Assembly (NCBI RefSeq): GCF_022568835.1
Contig: NZ_JAKZHV010000004.1
Location: forward strand, 278,587-342,586
DNA: 64,000 nucleotides
Source of the DNA: Arsenicicoccus piscis
Lineage (GTDB): Bacteria > Actinomycetota > Actinomycetes > Actinomycetales > Dermatophilaceae
Direction: 5' to 3'
In this document: piece by piece, positions 55,647 through 64,000 of the stretch
Layout of the letters: each line of letters starts with the position of its first letter
Position numbering within the stretch: position 1 is the stretch's first letter
Program-made: the position numbers and the translations under genes
The notes under the pieces: model-generated
The model's database searches: none
Told to the model about the DNA's origin: nothing
What the model saw: the letters and a program-made list of their open reading frames with translations, nothing else

Positions 55647-56891
55647 ATGACGATCTTGGACCGACCCCACGACCACTCGACCACCGCGCACCGGACGCCA
55701 CCGCGCGTCCTCGGACTGGCGGCGATCGGGCGTGCCGTCGTCGTGGGCGCGTCCGCGGCGGCCGTCTCCTGGCTCCTGGTCGCACTGCTCGCCCTGGTCG
55801 CCTGGGTAGCCACCCCCGGTGACGTGTCCTGGCTGGGCACGGTCGGTGCCGCCACCGTCGGGTGGTTGGTCGGTCACGGCGCGACGATCCGCGCGGGCGC
55901 CGTCGAGGTCGGCCTGCTCCCCGTCGGCTTCACCCTGCTGGCCGTGCTCGCGGCGGTGCTCGCCACCCGCTGGCTGGACACCGACCTGGACGCCGACCGC
56001 AGTCCCCGGCTGGACCTGCTCGGAGGGGTCCGCGCCGGGACGCTCGGTCTCCTCGGCGGGTTCGTGGGGGGCTACCTCGGCTTCTCGCTCCTCAGTTGGC
56101 TCGCGACCGCCGCGATGCCGGTGTCCGTAGACCCTGTCTCCGCCCTCGTCGGCACGCTCGGGGTAGCGCTCGTCGGACTCGGGGTGGGGCTGCGCACGCA
56201 CCTCTCCCGCGCGACCTTTGCGCCGGCCTGGCACGAGCAGGTGCACGCCCTGGTGCCGCTCGCGGTGCGCCGGGGGCTCGGGCTCGGACTGCGCCTCGGC
56301 CCGGCGCTGATCGCGCTCGGCGCGCTGCCGGTCGTGGCGTCCCTGGTGTGGCACGCGCCGCGGGTCGTGGAGCTCACCCAGGACCTGGCCCCCGGCGTCG
56401 TCGGTGGCAGCGTGCTGGGGCTGGTCGAGCTGGCCTACCTGCCGACCGCGGCGCTGTGGGGACTGTCCTGGCTCGCCGGTCCCGGATTCAGCCTGGGGGA
56501 GGGGTCGTCGCTCACCTGGACGCACGTGTCGACCCCGCCGCTGCCGATGATCCCGGCGTTCGGTGCTCTGCCCGACACCGCCACGATGAGCCCGTTCGTC
56601 ATGCTCGTCGGGCTGCTCCCGGTCGCAGCCGGCGTCGTCCTCGGTGTGCTCGCCCTGCGCCGGCTCTCCGCGCTCACGAGCCTCGCCACCAAGGCGATTG
56701 CGGTCGGCTCGGCCTGGCTCGCCACATCGCTCGTCGCCGCGGCCCTGCTGCTGCTCAGCGCCGGCAGCCTCGGCACCCGCTCGCTCTCCGACATCGGCCC
56801 GGTCCTGCTGGCCGCCCCCGCCCTGGCGGCCGAGCTCGCTCTCGGCGCCGCCCTCACCCTGGCCTGGTCCTGGCGGCGCTACCACCGCTGA
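55647..56891 (+). CDS. perM: PerM-like (DUF6350) cell-division membrane protein
   Basis: Polytopic membrane protein of 414 aa, with about nine to ten helices and a polar 25-residue N-terminus. It lies between sucD and purN, exactly where mycobacteria carry Rv0955 (perM), a DUF6350 protein needed for division under stress. Family membership is inferred from that order and from the hydrophobic layout; no catalytic motif is expected. ATG 55647 was chosen because hydrophobic homology-like sequence starts just after it; no clear Shine-Dalgarno. Confidence 0.8.
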   Translation: MTILDRPHDHSTTAHRTPPRVLGLAAIGRAVVVGASAAAVSWLLVALLALVAWVATPGDVSWLGTVGAATVGWLVGHGATIRAGAVEVGLLPVGFTLLAVLAAVLATRWLDTDLDADRSPRLDLLGGVRAGTLGLLGGFVGGYLGFSLLSWLATAAMPVSVDPVSALVGTLGVALVGLGVGLRTHLSRATFAPAWHEQVHALVPLAVRRGLGLGLRLGPALIALGALPVVASLVWHAPRVVELTQDLAPGVVGGSVLGLVELAYLPTAALWGLSWLAGPGFSLGEGSSLTWTHVSTPPLPMIPAFGALPDTATMSPFVMLVGLLPVAAGVVLGVLALRRLSALTSLATKAIAVGSAWLATSLVAAALLLLSAGSLGTRSLSDIGPVLLAAPALAAELALGAALTLAWSWRRYHR

Positions 56892-56974
56892 GCCTGCGCC
56901 GGGCGGTCATGGACCGGAGGGGTCGGCCGGATGCGCGATGATGGGGTACCCGCCCACCACGAGGGGCCGTCCTG

Positions 56975-57370
56975 ATGCCTGACAAGCCCGTGCCCACGCC
57001 GCCCGCCGGGGCGCGCGACTCCTCGCGCTGCGCCTTGCTGGTGCTCGTAGGGCTGGTGCTGACCTACCTGCCGCTGCCGTGGCGGGCGCTGGCCGTGGTG
57101 GCCGGGCTCGCAGCGATCTTCTTCGGGATCCGGGCGATGACCGCCCAGATCCGGACCAAGCAGTCCTTCTCGGCGGCGTGGACGGGACTCGGGGTCATGC
57201 TGGCGGCCTGGCTGATCGTGGTGACCGGCATCCAGACCGTCTTCACCGGCCAGTGGTCCCAGGTCGAGGAGTGCCTCAAGGGCGCCAACACCCGCGTCGC
57301 CGAGGCTGACTGCCGCAAGCAGCTCGGCGACGGCGCCGGCAGCGGCCTGCTCGGCCTGTTCGGCGAGTAG
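56975..57370 (+). CDS. Small membrane protein between perM and purN
   Basis: 131 aa with three hydrophobic segments (about 20-33, 38-55, 68-90) and a soluble C-terminus containing two Cys (VEECLKGANTRVAEADCRKQLG) that could form a disulfide outside the membrane. No family name can be given. The order perM, small membrane gene, purN is shared with related actinobacteria to my knowledge, but I cannot check it. Bases 57371-57572 after it hold only the purN promoter. Confidence 0.72.
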   Translation: MPDKPVPTPPAGARDSSRCALLVLVGLVLTYLPLPWRALAVVAGLAAIFFGIRAMTAQIRTKQSFSAAWTGLGVMLAAWLIVVTGIQTVFTGQWSQVEECLKGANTRVAEADCRKQLGDGAGSGLLGLFGE

Positions 57371-57559
57371 CAGCCCGGGCGGTCCTGCACCACGACCTGC
57401 TCAACGATCGTGCGCACGAACCCGGGAGATGCGCAGGAACCCGTGAGGCGCCGCCCTCCCGACCCTGCGCGTGTCACGCCAACTTAAGCGTCTCACGCCT
57501 GCCACCGACCCCTGGGGTCTGCACGGTGGCAGCGGCGATCGTCCACAGGCCGTGACCAC

Positions 57560-57565
57560 TAGGGT
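57560..57565 (+). promoter_or_regulatory. -10 box (TAGGGT) for leaderless purN
   Basis: TAGGGT ends 7 nt before GTG 57573. Confidence 0.55.
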
Positions 57566-57572
57566 GGTCGGC

Positions 57573-58220
57573 GTGAACGCACCTCAGCCCGTCGACGTGG
57601 TCGTCCTCGTGTCCGGGTCCGGCACGCTGCTGCAGGCGCTGCTCGACGCGAGTGCCGACCCCGGTTACGGCGTGCGGGTGGCCGCGGTGGGGGCGGACCG
57701 GCCAGGCACGCTGGGCGAGGAGCGGGCGGCCCGCGCCGGGGTCGACACGTTCGTGGCGAGGGTGGGCGACCATCCCGACCGGGCGGCCTGGGATCGCGCC
57801 CTGGCGGCCGAGATCGCCCGCCACAAGCCGCGATTCGTCGTGAGCGCCGGGTTCATGAAGATCCTCGGCCCGGCCGTGCTAGGCACGGTGCCCGTCATCA
57901 ACACCCACCCGGCTCTGCTGCCCAGCTTCCCCGGCGCCCACGGGGTGCGGGACGCGCTCGCCTACGGCGTCAGCGTCACCGGCACGACCTGCCACCTGGT
58001 CGATGCGGGGGTCGACACCGGGCCGATCATCGCCCAGCGCACGGTGGATGTCCGGCCGGACGACACCGAGGAGTCCCTGCACGAGCGGATCAAGGTCCAG
58101 GAGCGCGCGATGCTGGTCGACGTCGTGGGCCGCCTCGCCGCGGACGGCTTCCGCGTCAACGGCCGCCGGGTAGAGTGGGGGCACACGACTGGCGCAGGTG
58201 GGTCAACCACCAGGGAGTGA
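57573..58220 (+). CDS. purN: Phosphoribosylglycinamide formyltransferase
   Basis: Third step of de novo purine synthesis: formyl transfer from 10-formyl-THF to GAR. The 215 aa start at [18 protein letters not shown]. The catalytic Asn and His are in [17 protein letters not shown], and the Asp is in [15 protein letters not shown]. The GTG at 57573 fits the -10 box; an upstream ATG at 57471 adds sequence without homology. Its last 12 codons overlap the ZTP riboswitch aptamer of purH, and its stop TGA lies inside the aptamer, so the C-terminal residues ([12 protein letters not shown]) are dictated by RNA structure. Confidence 0.95.
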   Translation: MNAPQPVDVVVLVSGSGTLLQALLDASADPGYGVRVAAVGADRPGTLGEERAARAGVDTFVARVGDHPDRAAWDRALAAEIARHKPRFVVSAGFMKILGPAVLGTVPVINTHPALLPSFPGAHGVRDALAYGVSVTGTTCHLVDAGVDTGPIIAQRTVDVRPDDTEESLHERIKVQERAMLVDVVGRLAADGFRVNGRRVEWGHTTGAGGSTTRE

Positions 58221-58256
58221 CGTTCGTGGGCATCGCCCGCCTGGGTGCCCGCATCT
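58171..58256 (+). promoter_or_regulatory. ZTP (pfl) riboswitch and its promoter upstream of purH
   Basis: The RNA from about 58183 has the pfl/ZTP aptamer words in order: GACTGGCG (58187-58194), CAGGTGGG, AACCACC (58205-58211) pairing with GGTGG, AGGGAGTGAC, and after a variable loop the pseudoknot/ligand element CCGCCTGGG (58237-58245). TAGAGT at 58171-58176 would start transcription at its 5' end. Known members sense ZMP/ZTP, the AICAR intermediate that accumulates when 10-formyl-THF is short, and turn on purine and folate genes. Here it precedes purH, whose product consumes AICAR, with folD further on. The expression platform down to the purH Shine-Dalgarno at 58272 is not obvious. Confidence 0.9.
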
Positions 58257-58282
58257 GGACAGACCAAGCCGCAGGAGTGCCC

Positions 58283-59950
58283 ATGACGACGAATCCTTCC
58301 CCCTCGCACGCCTCCGACCAGCGCAACCAGACCACCGACGGCCGCCGCCCGGTGCGCCGGGCGCTCGTGTCGGTCTACGACAAGACCGGGCTCGAGGACC
58401 TCGTGCGCGGCCTCGCCGCGGACGGTGTAGTGCTCGTGTCGACCGGCGGGTCCGCCTCCCTGATCGCGGGGCTGGGTCTGCCGGTGACCCGCGTGGAGGA
58501 CCTCACCGGCTTCCCCGAGTGCCTCGAGGGCCGGGTCAAGACGCTGCACCCGCGGGTGCACGCGGGGATCCTCGCGGACACCCGCAAGCCGGACCACCTG
58601 GCCCAGCTGGAGGAGCTCGAGGTCGCGCCGTTCGAGCTGGTCGTGGTCAACCTCTACCCCTTCACCGAGACCGTCGCGTCGGGGGCCAGCCCCGACGAGT
58701 GCATCGAGCAGATCGACATCGGGGGCCCGTCGATGGTGCGCGCCGCGGCCAAGAACCACCCGAGCGTCGCGGTGGTCACCTCGCCGGCGGACTACGCCGA
58801 GACGCTGGCGGCCGTGCAGGCGGGTGGGTTCACCCTCGAGCAGCGAAAGGCGTTGGCCGCCAAGGCTTTCGTGCACACCGCAAGCTACGACGTGGCCGTG
58901 GCCTCCTGGATGGGCAACGCCTACGTCGACACCTCCGAGGGCACCGGGTTCCCGGCCTGGACGGGTGCGACGTGGACCAAGGCGGCCACCCTGCGCTACG
59001 GCGAGAACCCGCACCAGCAGGCCGCGCTCTACCGACACTGGCGCCCGGGCGTCGCGAGCGCCGAGCAGCTGCACGGCAAGGAGATGTCCTACAACAACTA
59101 CGTCGACACCGACGCGGCGGTCCGGGCGGCGCACGATCACGGCGACCAGCCCACGGTCGCCATCATCAAGCACGCGAATCCTTGTGGCATCGCTGTCGGT
59201 TCGGCCGACGAGGACATCGCGGCCGTCCACGCCCGCGCGCACGCCTGCGACTCCCTGTCGGCGTTCGGCGGCGTGATCGCCACCAACCGGCCCGTCACCG
59301 TGGCGATGGCGGACGCGGTGAAGGACATCTTCACCGAGGTCGTCGTGGCTCCGGACTTCGAGCCGGAGGCGCTCGAGATCCTCAAGGGCAAGAAGAACAT
59401 TCGGCTGCTGCGTCTCCCCGAGGAGGCGGTGGCGCAGGCCGACGCGATCGAGTTCCGGCCGATCAGCGGGGGGCTGCTCGTGCAGCAGCGCGACCAGATC
59501 GACGCGGTGATCGAGCCGACCGAGTCGGACAAGCCGACCGCCGGCCACGGCGACGCGCCGCTGCACTGGACCCTGGTCGCCGGCGAGCCCGCCGACGACG
59601 CGACCCTGCGCGACCTGGACTTCGCGTGGAAGGCGGTGCGGGCCACCAAGTCCAACGCCATCCTGCTCGCCAAGGACGCGGCCTCGGTCGGCATCGGCAT
59701 GGGGCAGGTCAACCGGGTCGACTCGTGCCGGCTCGCCGTGTCGCGCGCCGGAGCCGAGCGGGCGCGGGGCGCGGTCGCGTCCTCGGACGCCTTCTTCCCG
59801 TTCGCCGACGGCCCGCAGATCCTGCTCGACGCGGGCGTCCGCGCGATCGTGGCGCCCGGTGGCTCGCTGCGCGACGCCGAGACGATCGAGGCGTGCCAGC
59901 GGGCCGGGGTCACGCTCTACTTCACCGGCACCCGCCACTTTGCCCACTGA
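58283..59950 (+). CDS. purH: Bifunctional AICAR transformylase/IMP cyclohydrolase
   Basis: Last two steps to IMP. The N-terminal cyclohydrolase (about 20-215) reads [35 protein letters not shown] and [16 protein letters not shown]. The transformylase half has [15 protein letters not shown], the catalytic [11 protein letters not shown] and a C-terminus ending [12 protein letters not shown]. 555 aa, full length. ATG 58283 has AGGAG 5-6 nt upstream. Expression is under the ZTP riboswitch. A DMT transporter gene starts inside its last codons and folD follows, so purH, transporter and folD probably form one unit. Confidence 0.97.
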   Translation: MTTNPSPSHASDQRNQTTDGRRPVRRALVSVYDKTGLEDLVRGLAADGVVLVSTGGSASLIAGLGLPVTRVEDLTGFPECLEGRVKTLHPRVHAGILADTRKPDHLAQLEELEVAPFELVVVNLYPFTETVASGASPDECIEQIDIGGPSMVRAAAKNHPSVAVVTSPADYAETLAAVQAGGFTLEQRKALAAKAFVHTASYDVAVASWMGNAYVDTSEGTGFPAWTGATWTKAATLRYGENPHQQAALYRHWRPGVASAEQLHGKEMSYNNYVDTDAAVRAAHDHGDQPTVAIIKHANPCGIAVGSADEDIAAVHARAHACDSLSAFGGVIATNRPVTVAMADAVKDIFTEVVVAPDFEPEALEILKGKKNIRLLRLPEEAVAQADAIEFRPISGGLLVQQRDQIDAVIEPTESDKPTAGHGDAPLHWTLVAGEPADDATLRDLDFAWKAVRATKSNAILLAKDAASVGIGMGQVNRVDSCRLAVSRAGAERARGAVASSDAFFPFADGPQILLDAGVRAIVAPGGSLRDAETIEACQRAGVTLYFTGTRHFAH

Positions 59951-60971
59951 GCCGGCACGCCTGCCCACCGAGCCGGGCCGCCACGAGCCGTCGGCCGTCG
60001 TCTCGCTCAGCGTGGCGGCGGCGCTCGGCGCGGGAGCCCTCAGCTCGCTGCAGGCGAAGGCCAACGGCCAGCTCGGCCAGGTCTTCGACGCAGCGGTGGA
60101 CGCAGCCCTGTGGAGCTTCGGCTCCGGCTGGCTGATCCTCACCCTCGGGCTGCTGCTGCCCGGGCCGCGGCGCGGGTTGCGCGAGGCCCGCGCGGCCTAC
60201 CGCGCCAACCGGCTGCGCTGGTGGCAGTTCCTCGGCGGCCTCGGCGGCGCGCTCTTCGTCGGTGCGCAGGCCTTCGCGGTGCCGCTGGCCGGCGTCACGC
60301 TGTTCACCATCGGTGTCGTGGGTGGTCAGACCGTCACGGCCCTGCTCGTAGACCGTGTCGGCCTCGGCCCGGGCGGGGTCGCCCCCGTCACGCTCGGGCG
60401 CGTGCTCAGCGCGGTGGCCACCGTGATCGGAGTCGTGGTGGCCGCCACCGCCCGGGGTGGCACGACCGGCTCGGTGCCCGTCGGCGCGGTGCTCTGCGCG
60501 GTCGCCGGTGGCGCCGCCATCGCCGTGAGCGGCGCCCTCAACGGCCGGGTCAACCGGGCGAGCGGGCACGTCACGGCGACGTCGTGGATCAACTTCACCT
60601 GGGGCTCGCTCGCCCTGCTCGGCTGGGCGCTCGTGCTGCGCCTGCAGGGTGGCCTGCACGCGCCGCGCAGCCTCGACGCCCCGTGGTGGGCCTACGCGGG
60701 CGGCGTTCTCGGCATCGTCTTCGTCGCCGTCGGCGCGGTCGTCGTCCACCACCTCGGCGTGCTGCTGACCGCCCTGCTCACCATCGCCGGCCAGATCGTC
60801 ATGGGTCTCGTGCTCGACCTGGCCTCCGCCACCACCCGGTCCCACGTGGGACCCCAGCTGCTCCTCGGCGTCGCGATCACCCTCGTGGCCGCCGTCGGCG
60901 CAGGAATCGCCGCGTCCCGGACCAGCCGGGCCGCGGCACCCGCACCCCAGTCACCCACCGTGGGAGGATGA
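59940..60971 (+). CDS. DMT-superfamily transporter with two DUF606 (YdcZ) halves
   Basis: Membrane protein of 343 aa with ten helices in two similar halves: [18 protein letters not shown] begins the first, and [20 protein letters not shown] begins the second. Both carry the Ala/Asn-Gly pattern of DUF606. Single-half YdcZ proteins are the norm, so this is a natural duplication-fusion. Lying between purH and folD in an apparent ZTP-controlled operon, it may move a purine, folate or related metabolite; that is inference. The TTG at 59940 overlaps the purH end; no better start is in frame before the first helix. Confidence 0.8.
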   Translation: MPTEPARLPTEPGRHEPSAVVSLSVAAALGAGALSSLQAKANGQLGQVFDAAVDAALWSFGSGWLILTLGLLLPGPRRGLREARAAYRANRLRWWQFLGGLGGALFVGAQAFAVPLAGVTLFTIGVVGGQTVTALLVDRVGLGPGGVAPVTLGRVLSAVATVIGVVVAATARGGTTGSVPVGAVLCAVAGGAAIAVSGALNGRVNRASGHVTATSWINFTWGSLALLGWALVLRLQGGLHAPRSLDAPWWAYAGGVLGIVFVAVGAVVVHHLGVLLTALLTIAGQIVMGLVLDLASATTRSHVGPQLLLGVAITLVAAVGAGIAASRTSRAAAPAPQSPTVGG

Positions 60972-60976
60972 TCACC

Positions 60977-61846
60977 GTGACCGCAACCCTCATGGACGGC
61001 AAGGCCACGCTCGCCACCATCAAGGCCGAGCTCAAGGACCGCGTCGCCGCGCTCGCCGACCGAGGCGTCGTGCCCGGTCTCGGGACCGTCCTGGTCGGCG
61101 ACGACCCCGCCAGCTCGTGGTACGTCCGGGCCAAGCACCGCGACTGCCAGGAGATCGGCATCGCGAGCATCCAGCGCACCCTGCCCGCCACGGCGACCCA
61201 GGCCGAGGTCGAGGCCGTCGTCGACGAGCTGAACGCCGACCCCGACTGCACCGGCTTCCTCGTGCAGCAGCCGACCGGTCTCGACGACAACGCGATCCTC
61301 GCGCGGGTCGACCCGGACAAAGACGTCGACGGCCTCACGCCGGTCAACCTCGGCCGGCTCGTCCTCGGCATCCCCGCGCCGCTGCCGTGCACGCCGATGG
61401 GCATCATCGAGCTGTGCCGGCGCTACGACATCCCGCTCAACGGCGCCGAGGTGGTCGTCATCGGGCGCGGCCTCACGGTCGGCCGCCCGCTCGGCCTGAT
61501 CCTCACCCGTCGCTCGGAGAACTCCACGGTCACGTTGTGCCACACCGGGACTCGTGACCTGGCGGAGCACACCCGACGGGCCGACATCGTCGTCGCCGCG
61601 GCCGGCGTGCCGGGCATCCTCAAGCCCGACATGGTCAAGCCCGGAGCGGCAGTCTTCGACGTGGGCGTGTCCCGCGTCGCCGGCCCGGACGGCAAGTCGG
61701 TCGTCGCCGGCGACATCGACCCCGGCGTGTGGGAGGTCGCCGGCGCGATGACCCCCAACCCCGGTGGGGTCGGTCCGATGACCCGCGCCCTGCTGCTCAC
61801 CAACATCGTCGAGGCGGCCGAGCGCTCCCTCCAGGCCGCCGACTGA
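60977..61846 (+). CDS. folD: Bifunctional methylene-THF dehydrogenase/methenyl-THF cyclohydrolase
   Basis: Produces 10-formyl-THF, the cofactor of PurN and PurH. The 289 aa include the catalytic Lys in [37 protein letters not shown], the Rossmann motif [18 protein letters not shown] and [14 protein letters not shown] 60977 has GGGAGG at 9 nt. The ATG at 60968 overlaps the previous stop (ATGA) but sits directly on the Shine-Dalgarno, so I prefer the GTG. Grouping with purN and purH under a ZTP sensor is metabolically coherent. Confidence 0.95.
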   Translation: MTATLMDGKATLATIKAELKDRVAALADRGVVPGLGTVLVGDDPASSWYVRAKHRDCQEIGIASIQRTLPATATQAEVEAVVDELNADPDCTGFLVQQPTGLDDNAILARVDPDKDVDGLTPVNLGRLVLGIPAPLPCTPMGIIELCRRYDIPLNGAEVVVIGRGLTVGRPLGLILTRRSENSTVTLCHTGTRDLAEHTRRADIVVAAAGVPGILKPDMVKPGAAVFDVGVSRVAGPDGKSVVAGDIDPGVWEVAGAMTPNPGGVGPMTRALLLTNIVEAAERSLQAAD

Positions 61847-61865
61847 CCCGACCAGGAGAGCGTAG

Positions 61866-62147
61866 ATGCAGCACCCGTCGATCGCGCAGACCCGGCTCGG
61901 GGCCTGGTGGGTCCTCGGTGCCGGTCTCGCGATCGCCCTGGTGACGATGCTGACCGGGCAACTGCGCTCGGGCGGCTACGTCTTCGCCGCTGCGCTGCTG
62001 CTCGCCGGTGCCCTGCGCACCGTGCTCCCGCGCGAGGCCGCTGCCGGCCTCGTGATCCGGCCGCGCTGGCTGGACCTCGTGCTCTACGTCGGCGCGGGGA
62101 CGGCGGTGCTCGTGGCCACCTTCCTGCTCAAGATCCCGCAGGCGTAG
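61866..62147 (+). CDS. DUF3017 small membrane protein
   Basis: 93 aa, three hydrophobic segments (about 14-32, 37-52, 68-88). The sequence RLGAWWVLGAGLAIALV and the position directly after folD are typical of DUF3017, an actinobacterial family of unknown function. ATG 61866 has AGGAGAG about 7 nt upstream, 19 nt after the folD stop, so it belongs to the same operon. Confidence 0.85.
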   Translation: MQHPSIAQTRLGAWWVLGAGLAIALVTMLTGQLRSGGYVFAAALLLAGALRTVLPREAAAGLVIRPRWLDLVLYVGAGTAVLVATFLLKIPQA

Positions 62148-62229
62148 ACCGTGCTCGTCGCGGTCCGCAAGCGGCGACGGCGCTGAGACCCGGTTGAGCG
62201 GCACCCGCGCGAGGGGGCACCATCGTGGC

Positions 62230-63084
62230 GTGACCACCATCTTGTCGATCCAGTCCCACGTCGCCTACGGGCACGTCGGCAACAGCGCCTCCGTCTTCCC
62301 GCTCCAGCGGATCGGCGTCGAGGTCTGGCCCGTCCCGACCGTGAACTTCTCCAACCACACGGGCTACGGCGCCTGGCGCGGGCCGCTGATCCCCGCCGCG
62401 GACGTGCGCGAGGTCATCACCGGCGTGGGGGAGCGCGACGCGTTCGCCGAGATCGACGCGGTGCTCTCGGGCTACCAGGGTGGGGCGGACATCGCCGAGG
62501 TCATCCTCGCGGCCGTCGCCGAGGTCAAGGCCGCCAACCCGGCCGCGATCTACGCGTGCGACCCGGTCATGGGCAACGCCAAGAGCGGGTGTTTCGTCGC
62601 CCCGCAGATCCCGGTGCTGCTGCGCGAGCAGGTCGTCCCGGCGGCCGACCTCATCACGCCCAACCAGTTCGAGCTGGGCTACCTCACCGGCACCGAGCCC
62701 CGCACGCTCGAGGACACCCTGGACGCCGTCGAGCGCGCCCAGGCCATGGGGCCGCAGACCGTCCTCGTCACGAGCGTCGAGCGACCGGACGCTCCCGCCG
62801 ACACCCTCGAGATGCTCGCCGTCACGCCCGCCGGCGCCTGGATCGTGCAGACCCCGCGGCTGCCGATCAAGTGCAACGGCTCCGGCGACGTCACCGCTGC
62901 GCTGTTCACCGCCCACCTGCTGCAGACCTCCGACCCGGCGCTCGCGCTCGGTCGCACGGCCTCCAGCGTGTTCGACCTGATCGAGACCACCGTGCGCTCC
63001 GGCCGCCGCGAGCTGCAGCTCGTGCAGTCGCAGGAGGCCATCGCCCACCCGCGCATGCAGTTCGAGGTCACCCAGGTCCGCTGA
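62230..63084 (+). CDS. pdxY: Pyridoxal kinase
   Basis: Phosphorylates pyridoxal to PLP. Ribokinase-fold protein of 284 aa with the PdxK/PdxY signatures: SHVAYGHVGNSASVFPLQ at the N-terminus, FSNHTGYG, YACDPVMGN, TPNQFELGYLTG, and the anion-hole/catalytic Asp in KCNGSGDVTAALF. GTG 62230 begins homology; CACCAT 6 nt upstream is a weak -10 box. PLP demand comes from enzymes such as the aminotransferase at 10.9 kb. A strong hairpin follows. Confidence 0.94.
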   Translation: MTTILSIQSHVAYGHVGNSASVFPLQRIGVEVWPVPTVNFSNHTGYGAWRGPLIPAADVREVITGVGERDAFAEIDAVLSGYQGGADIAEVILAAVAEVKAANPAAIYACDPVMGNAKSGCFVAPQIPVLLREQVVPAADLITPNQFELGYLTGTEPRTLEDTLDAVERAQAMGPQTVLVTSVERPDAPADTLEMLAVTPAGAWIVQTPRLPIKCNGSGDVTAALFTAHLLQTSDPALALGRTASSVFDLIETTVRSGRRELQLVQSQEAIAHPRMQFEVTQVR

Positions 63085-63106
63085 CGGGGCCCCGCCCAGG
63101 ACACGC

Positions 63107-63143
63107 GAAGACCGGCCGGGTGCGGTGCACCCGGCCGGTCTTC
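63107..63143. terminator. Bidirectional hairpin between pdxY and mdh
   Basis: Perfect 17-bp stem (63107-63123 with 63127-63143) with a 3-nt loop, in the 79-bp convergent gap. On the minus strand it would end mdh transcription. Confidence 0.85.
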
Positions 63144-63163
63144 GTGCAGTCAAACCGGTGAGG

Positions 63164-64000
63164 CTAGGAGATCAGCCCGAGCTCCTTGACGGCGTCGCGC
63201 TCCTCGGCGAGCTCGGCGACGGACGCGTCGATCTTGCCGCGCGAGAAGTCGTCGATGTCGAGGCCCTGGACGATCTCCCAGTCGCCGTTCTTGGTGGTGA
63301 CGGGGAAGGAGGAGATGAGCCCCTCCGGCACGCCGTAGGACCCGTCGGACACGACCGCCATCGACACCCAGTCGTCCTTGGCGGAGCCGTTCAGCCAGTC
63401 GCGGGCGGCGTCGATGGTCGCGGAGGCGGCCGACGCTGCGGAGGACGAGCCGCGCGCCTCGATGATCGCGGCGCCACGCTTGGCGACGGTCGGGATGAAG
63501 GTGTTCTCGAGCCAGTCCTGGTCGCCCACGGCCTCGGCGGCGTTCTTGCCGGAGACCTCGGCGTGGAACAGGTCGGGGTACTGCGTGGCCGAGTGGTTGC
63601 CCCAGATCGTCATCTTGGTGATCTCGGTGACCGGCACCTGCAGCTTGGCGGCGAGCTGGGAGATCGCGCGGTTGTGGTCCAGGCGGGTCAGCGCCGAGAA
63701 GCGCTCCTTGGGGATGTCGGGGGCGTTCGACATCGCGATCAGCGCGTTGGTGTTGGCCGGGTTGCCGGTGACGCCGATGCGGATGTCGTCGGCGGCGTGG
63801 TCGTTGAGCGCCTTGCCCTGGCCGGTGAAGATCGCGCCGTTGGCGGAGAGCAGGTCGCCGCGCTCCATGCCCTTGGTGCGGGGCCCCAGGTTGGCGCCGT
63901 CGAAGATCACGTTGGGGTCGTCACCGATCTGCGACACCGGCGAGCGTCGGGAACGCGGCGAGGTCGTCGAGCTCCATGACGACGCCCTCGAGCGCCTTCA
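63164..64000 (-). pseudogene. mdh: Malate dehydrogenase, partial and damaged as sequenced
   Basis: NAD-dependent TCA enzyme; the 5' end lies beyond the window. The C-terminal 257 codons read normally: [53 protein letters not shown] and the catalytic His in [20 protein letters not shown]. Two lesions are seen. Near 63940 the frame breaks: [18 protein letters not shown] is in another frame from [15 protein letters not shown], consistent with loss of 2 nt in a G-run. Then [10 protein letters not shown] lacks the expected ALLVGAR-like strand, about 21 nt missing near 63891. With such a conserved remainder I suspect assembly or sequencing errors. Confidence 0.88.

Overview
The window is about 70% GC, densely packed and reads as chromosomal core sequence from an actinobacterium. 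The WhiB protein, the BldM-type regulator, the SigD-type sigma factor, actinobacterial MurT/GatD and the gene order all fit Micrococcales, most likely Intrasporangiaceae-like. That family placement is inference from gene content, not from a search. I see no rRNA, tRNA, CRISPR array, prophage or insertion sequence.

Layout. 1-12 kb: the 3' half of groEL, a whiB3/whiD-type gene, a MerR-like regulator, bldM, a sigD/anti-sigma pair, guaB, an ArsR/MFS pair, a guaB3-type gene and an aspartate aminotransferase. This mixes the mycobacterial groEL1-whiB3-sigD-rsdA-guaB2-guaB3 block with the bldM-sigma-guaB order known from Streptomyces. 12-21 kb: two GT-C mannosyltransferases, a succinate-semialdehyde dehydrogenase, a YVTN propeller protein, SURF1, DUF3817 and guaA. 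21-31 kb: a radical SAM/SPASM gene coupled to hemY, a PAP2 phosphatase, a large secreted nuclease and an ArnT-like glycosyltransferase. 31-39 kb: two small unknown genes of atypical codon use, murT-gatD (lipid II amidation), an LPG-synthase-like membrane protein, a PIG-L deacetylase, a GT4 glycosyltransferase, a NUDIX enzyme and an aldehyde dehydrogenase. 39-45 kb: a PspC/LiaF-type envelope-stress set with its own kinase and regulator, a prepilin peptidase and small membrane proteins. 45-53 kb: DedA, a quinone oxidoreductase, a sugar dehydrogenase lipoprotein, pcrA and an M23 peptidase. 53-64 kb: a stand-alone B12-binding mutase subunit, sucCD, perM, purN, a ZTP riboswitch, purH, a DMT transporter, folD, a DUF3017 gene, pdxY and mdh.

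How the parts work together. Purine synthesis (purN, purH, guaB, guaB3, guaA), one-carbon supply (folD) and its ZTP sensor form the metabolic core. sucCD and the B12 subunit link propionate/methylmalonyl-CoA to the TCA cycle. Several operons serve the envelope: MurT/GatD, PspC with its two-component system, M23, PerM, and the GT-C and PIG-L genes.

Main points of interest. (1) About 21 genes have a TANNNT-like -10 box 6 or 7 nt before the start codon, the signature of leaderless mRNAs; I used it to choose starts. (2) A ZTP riboswitch aptamer is written inside the last codons of purN. (3) Two copies of a palindromic intergenic repeat sit in convergent gaps at 12.2 and 21.2 kb. (4) A membrane-domain ORF runs in frame into pcrA. 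(5) Three housekeeping genes (guaB3, succinate-semialdehyde dehydrogenase, mdh) carry small indels, which look more like sequence errors than decay but need checking.
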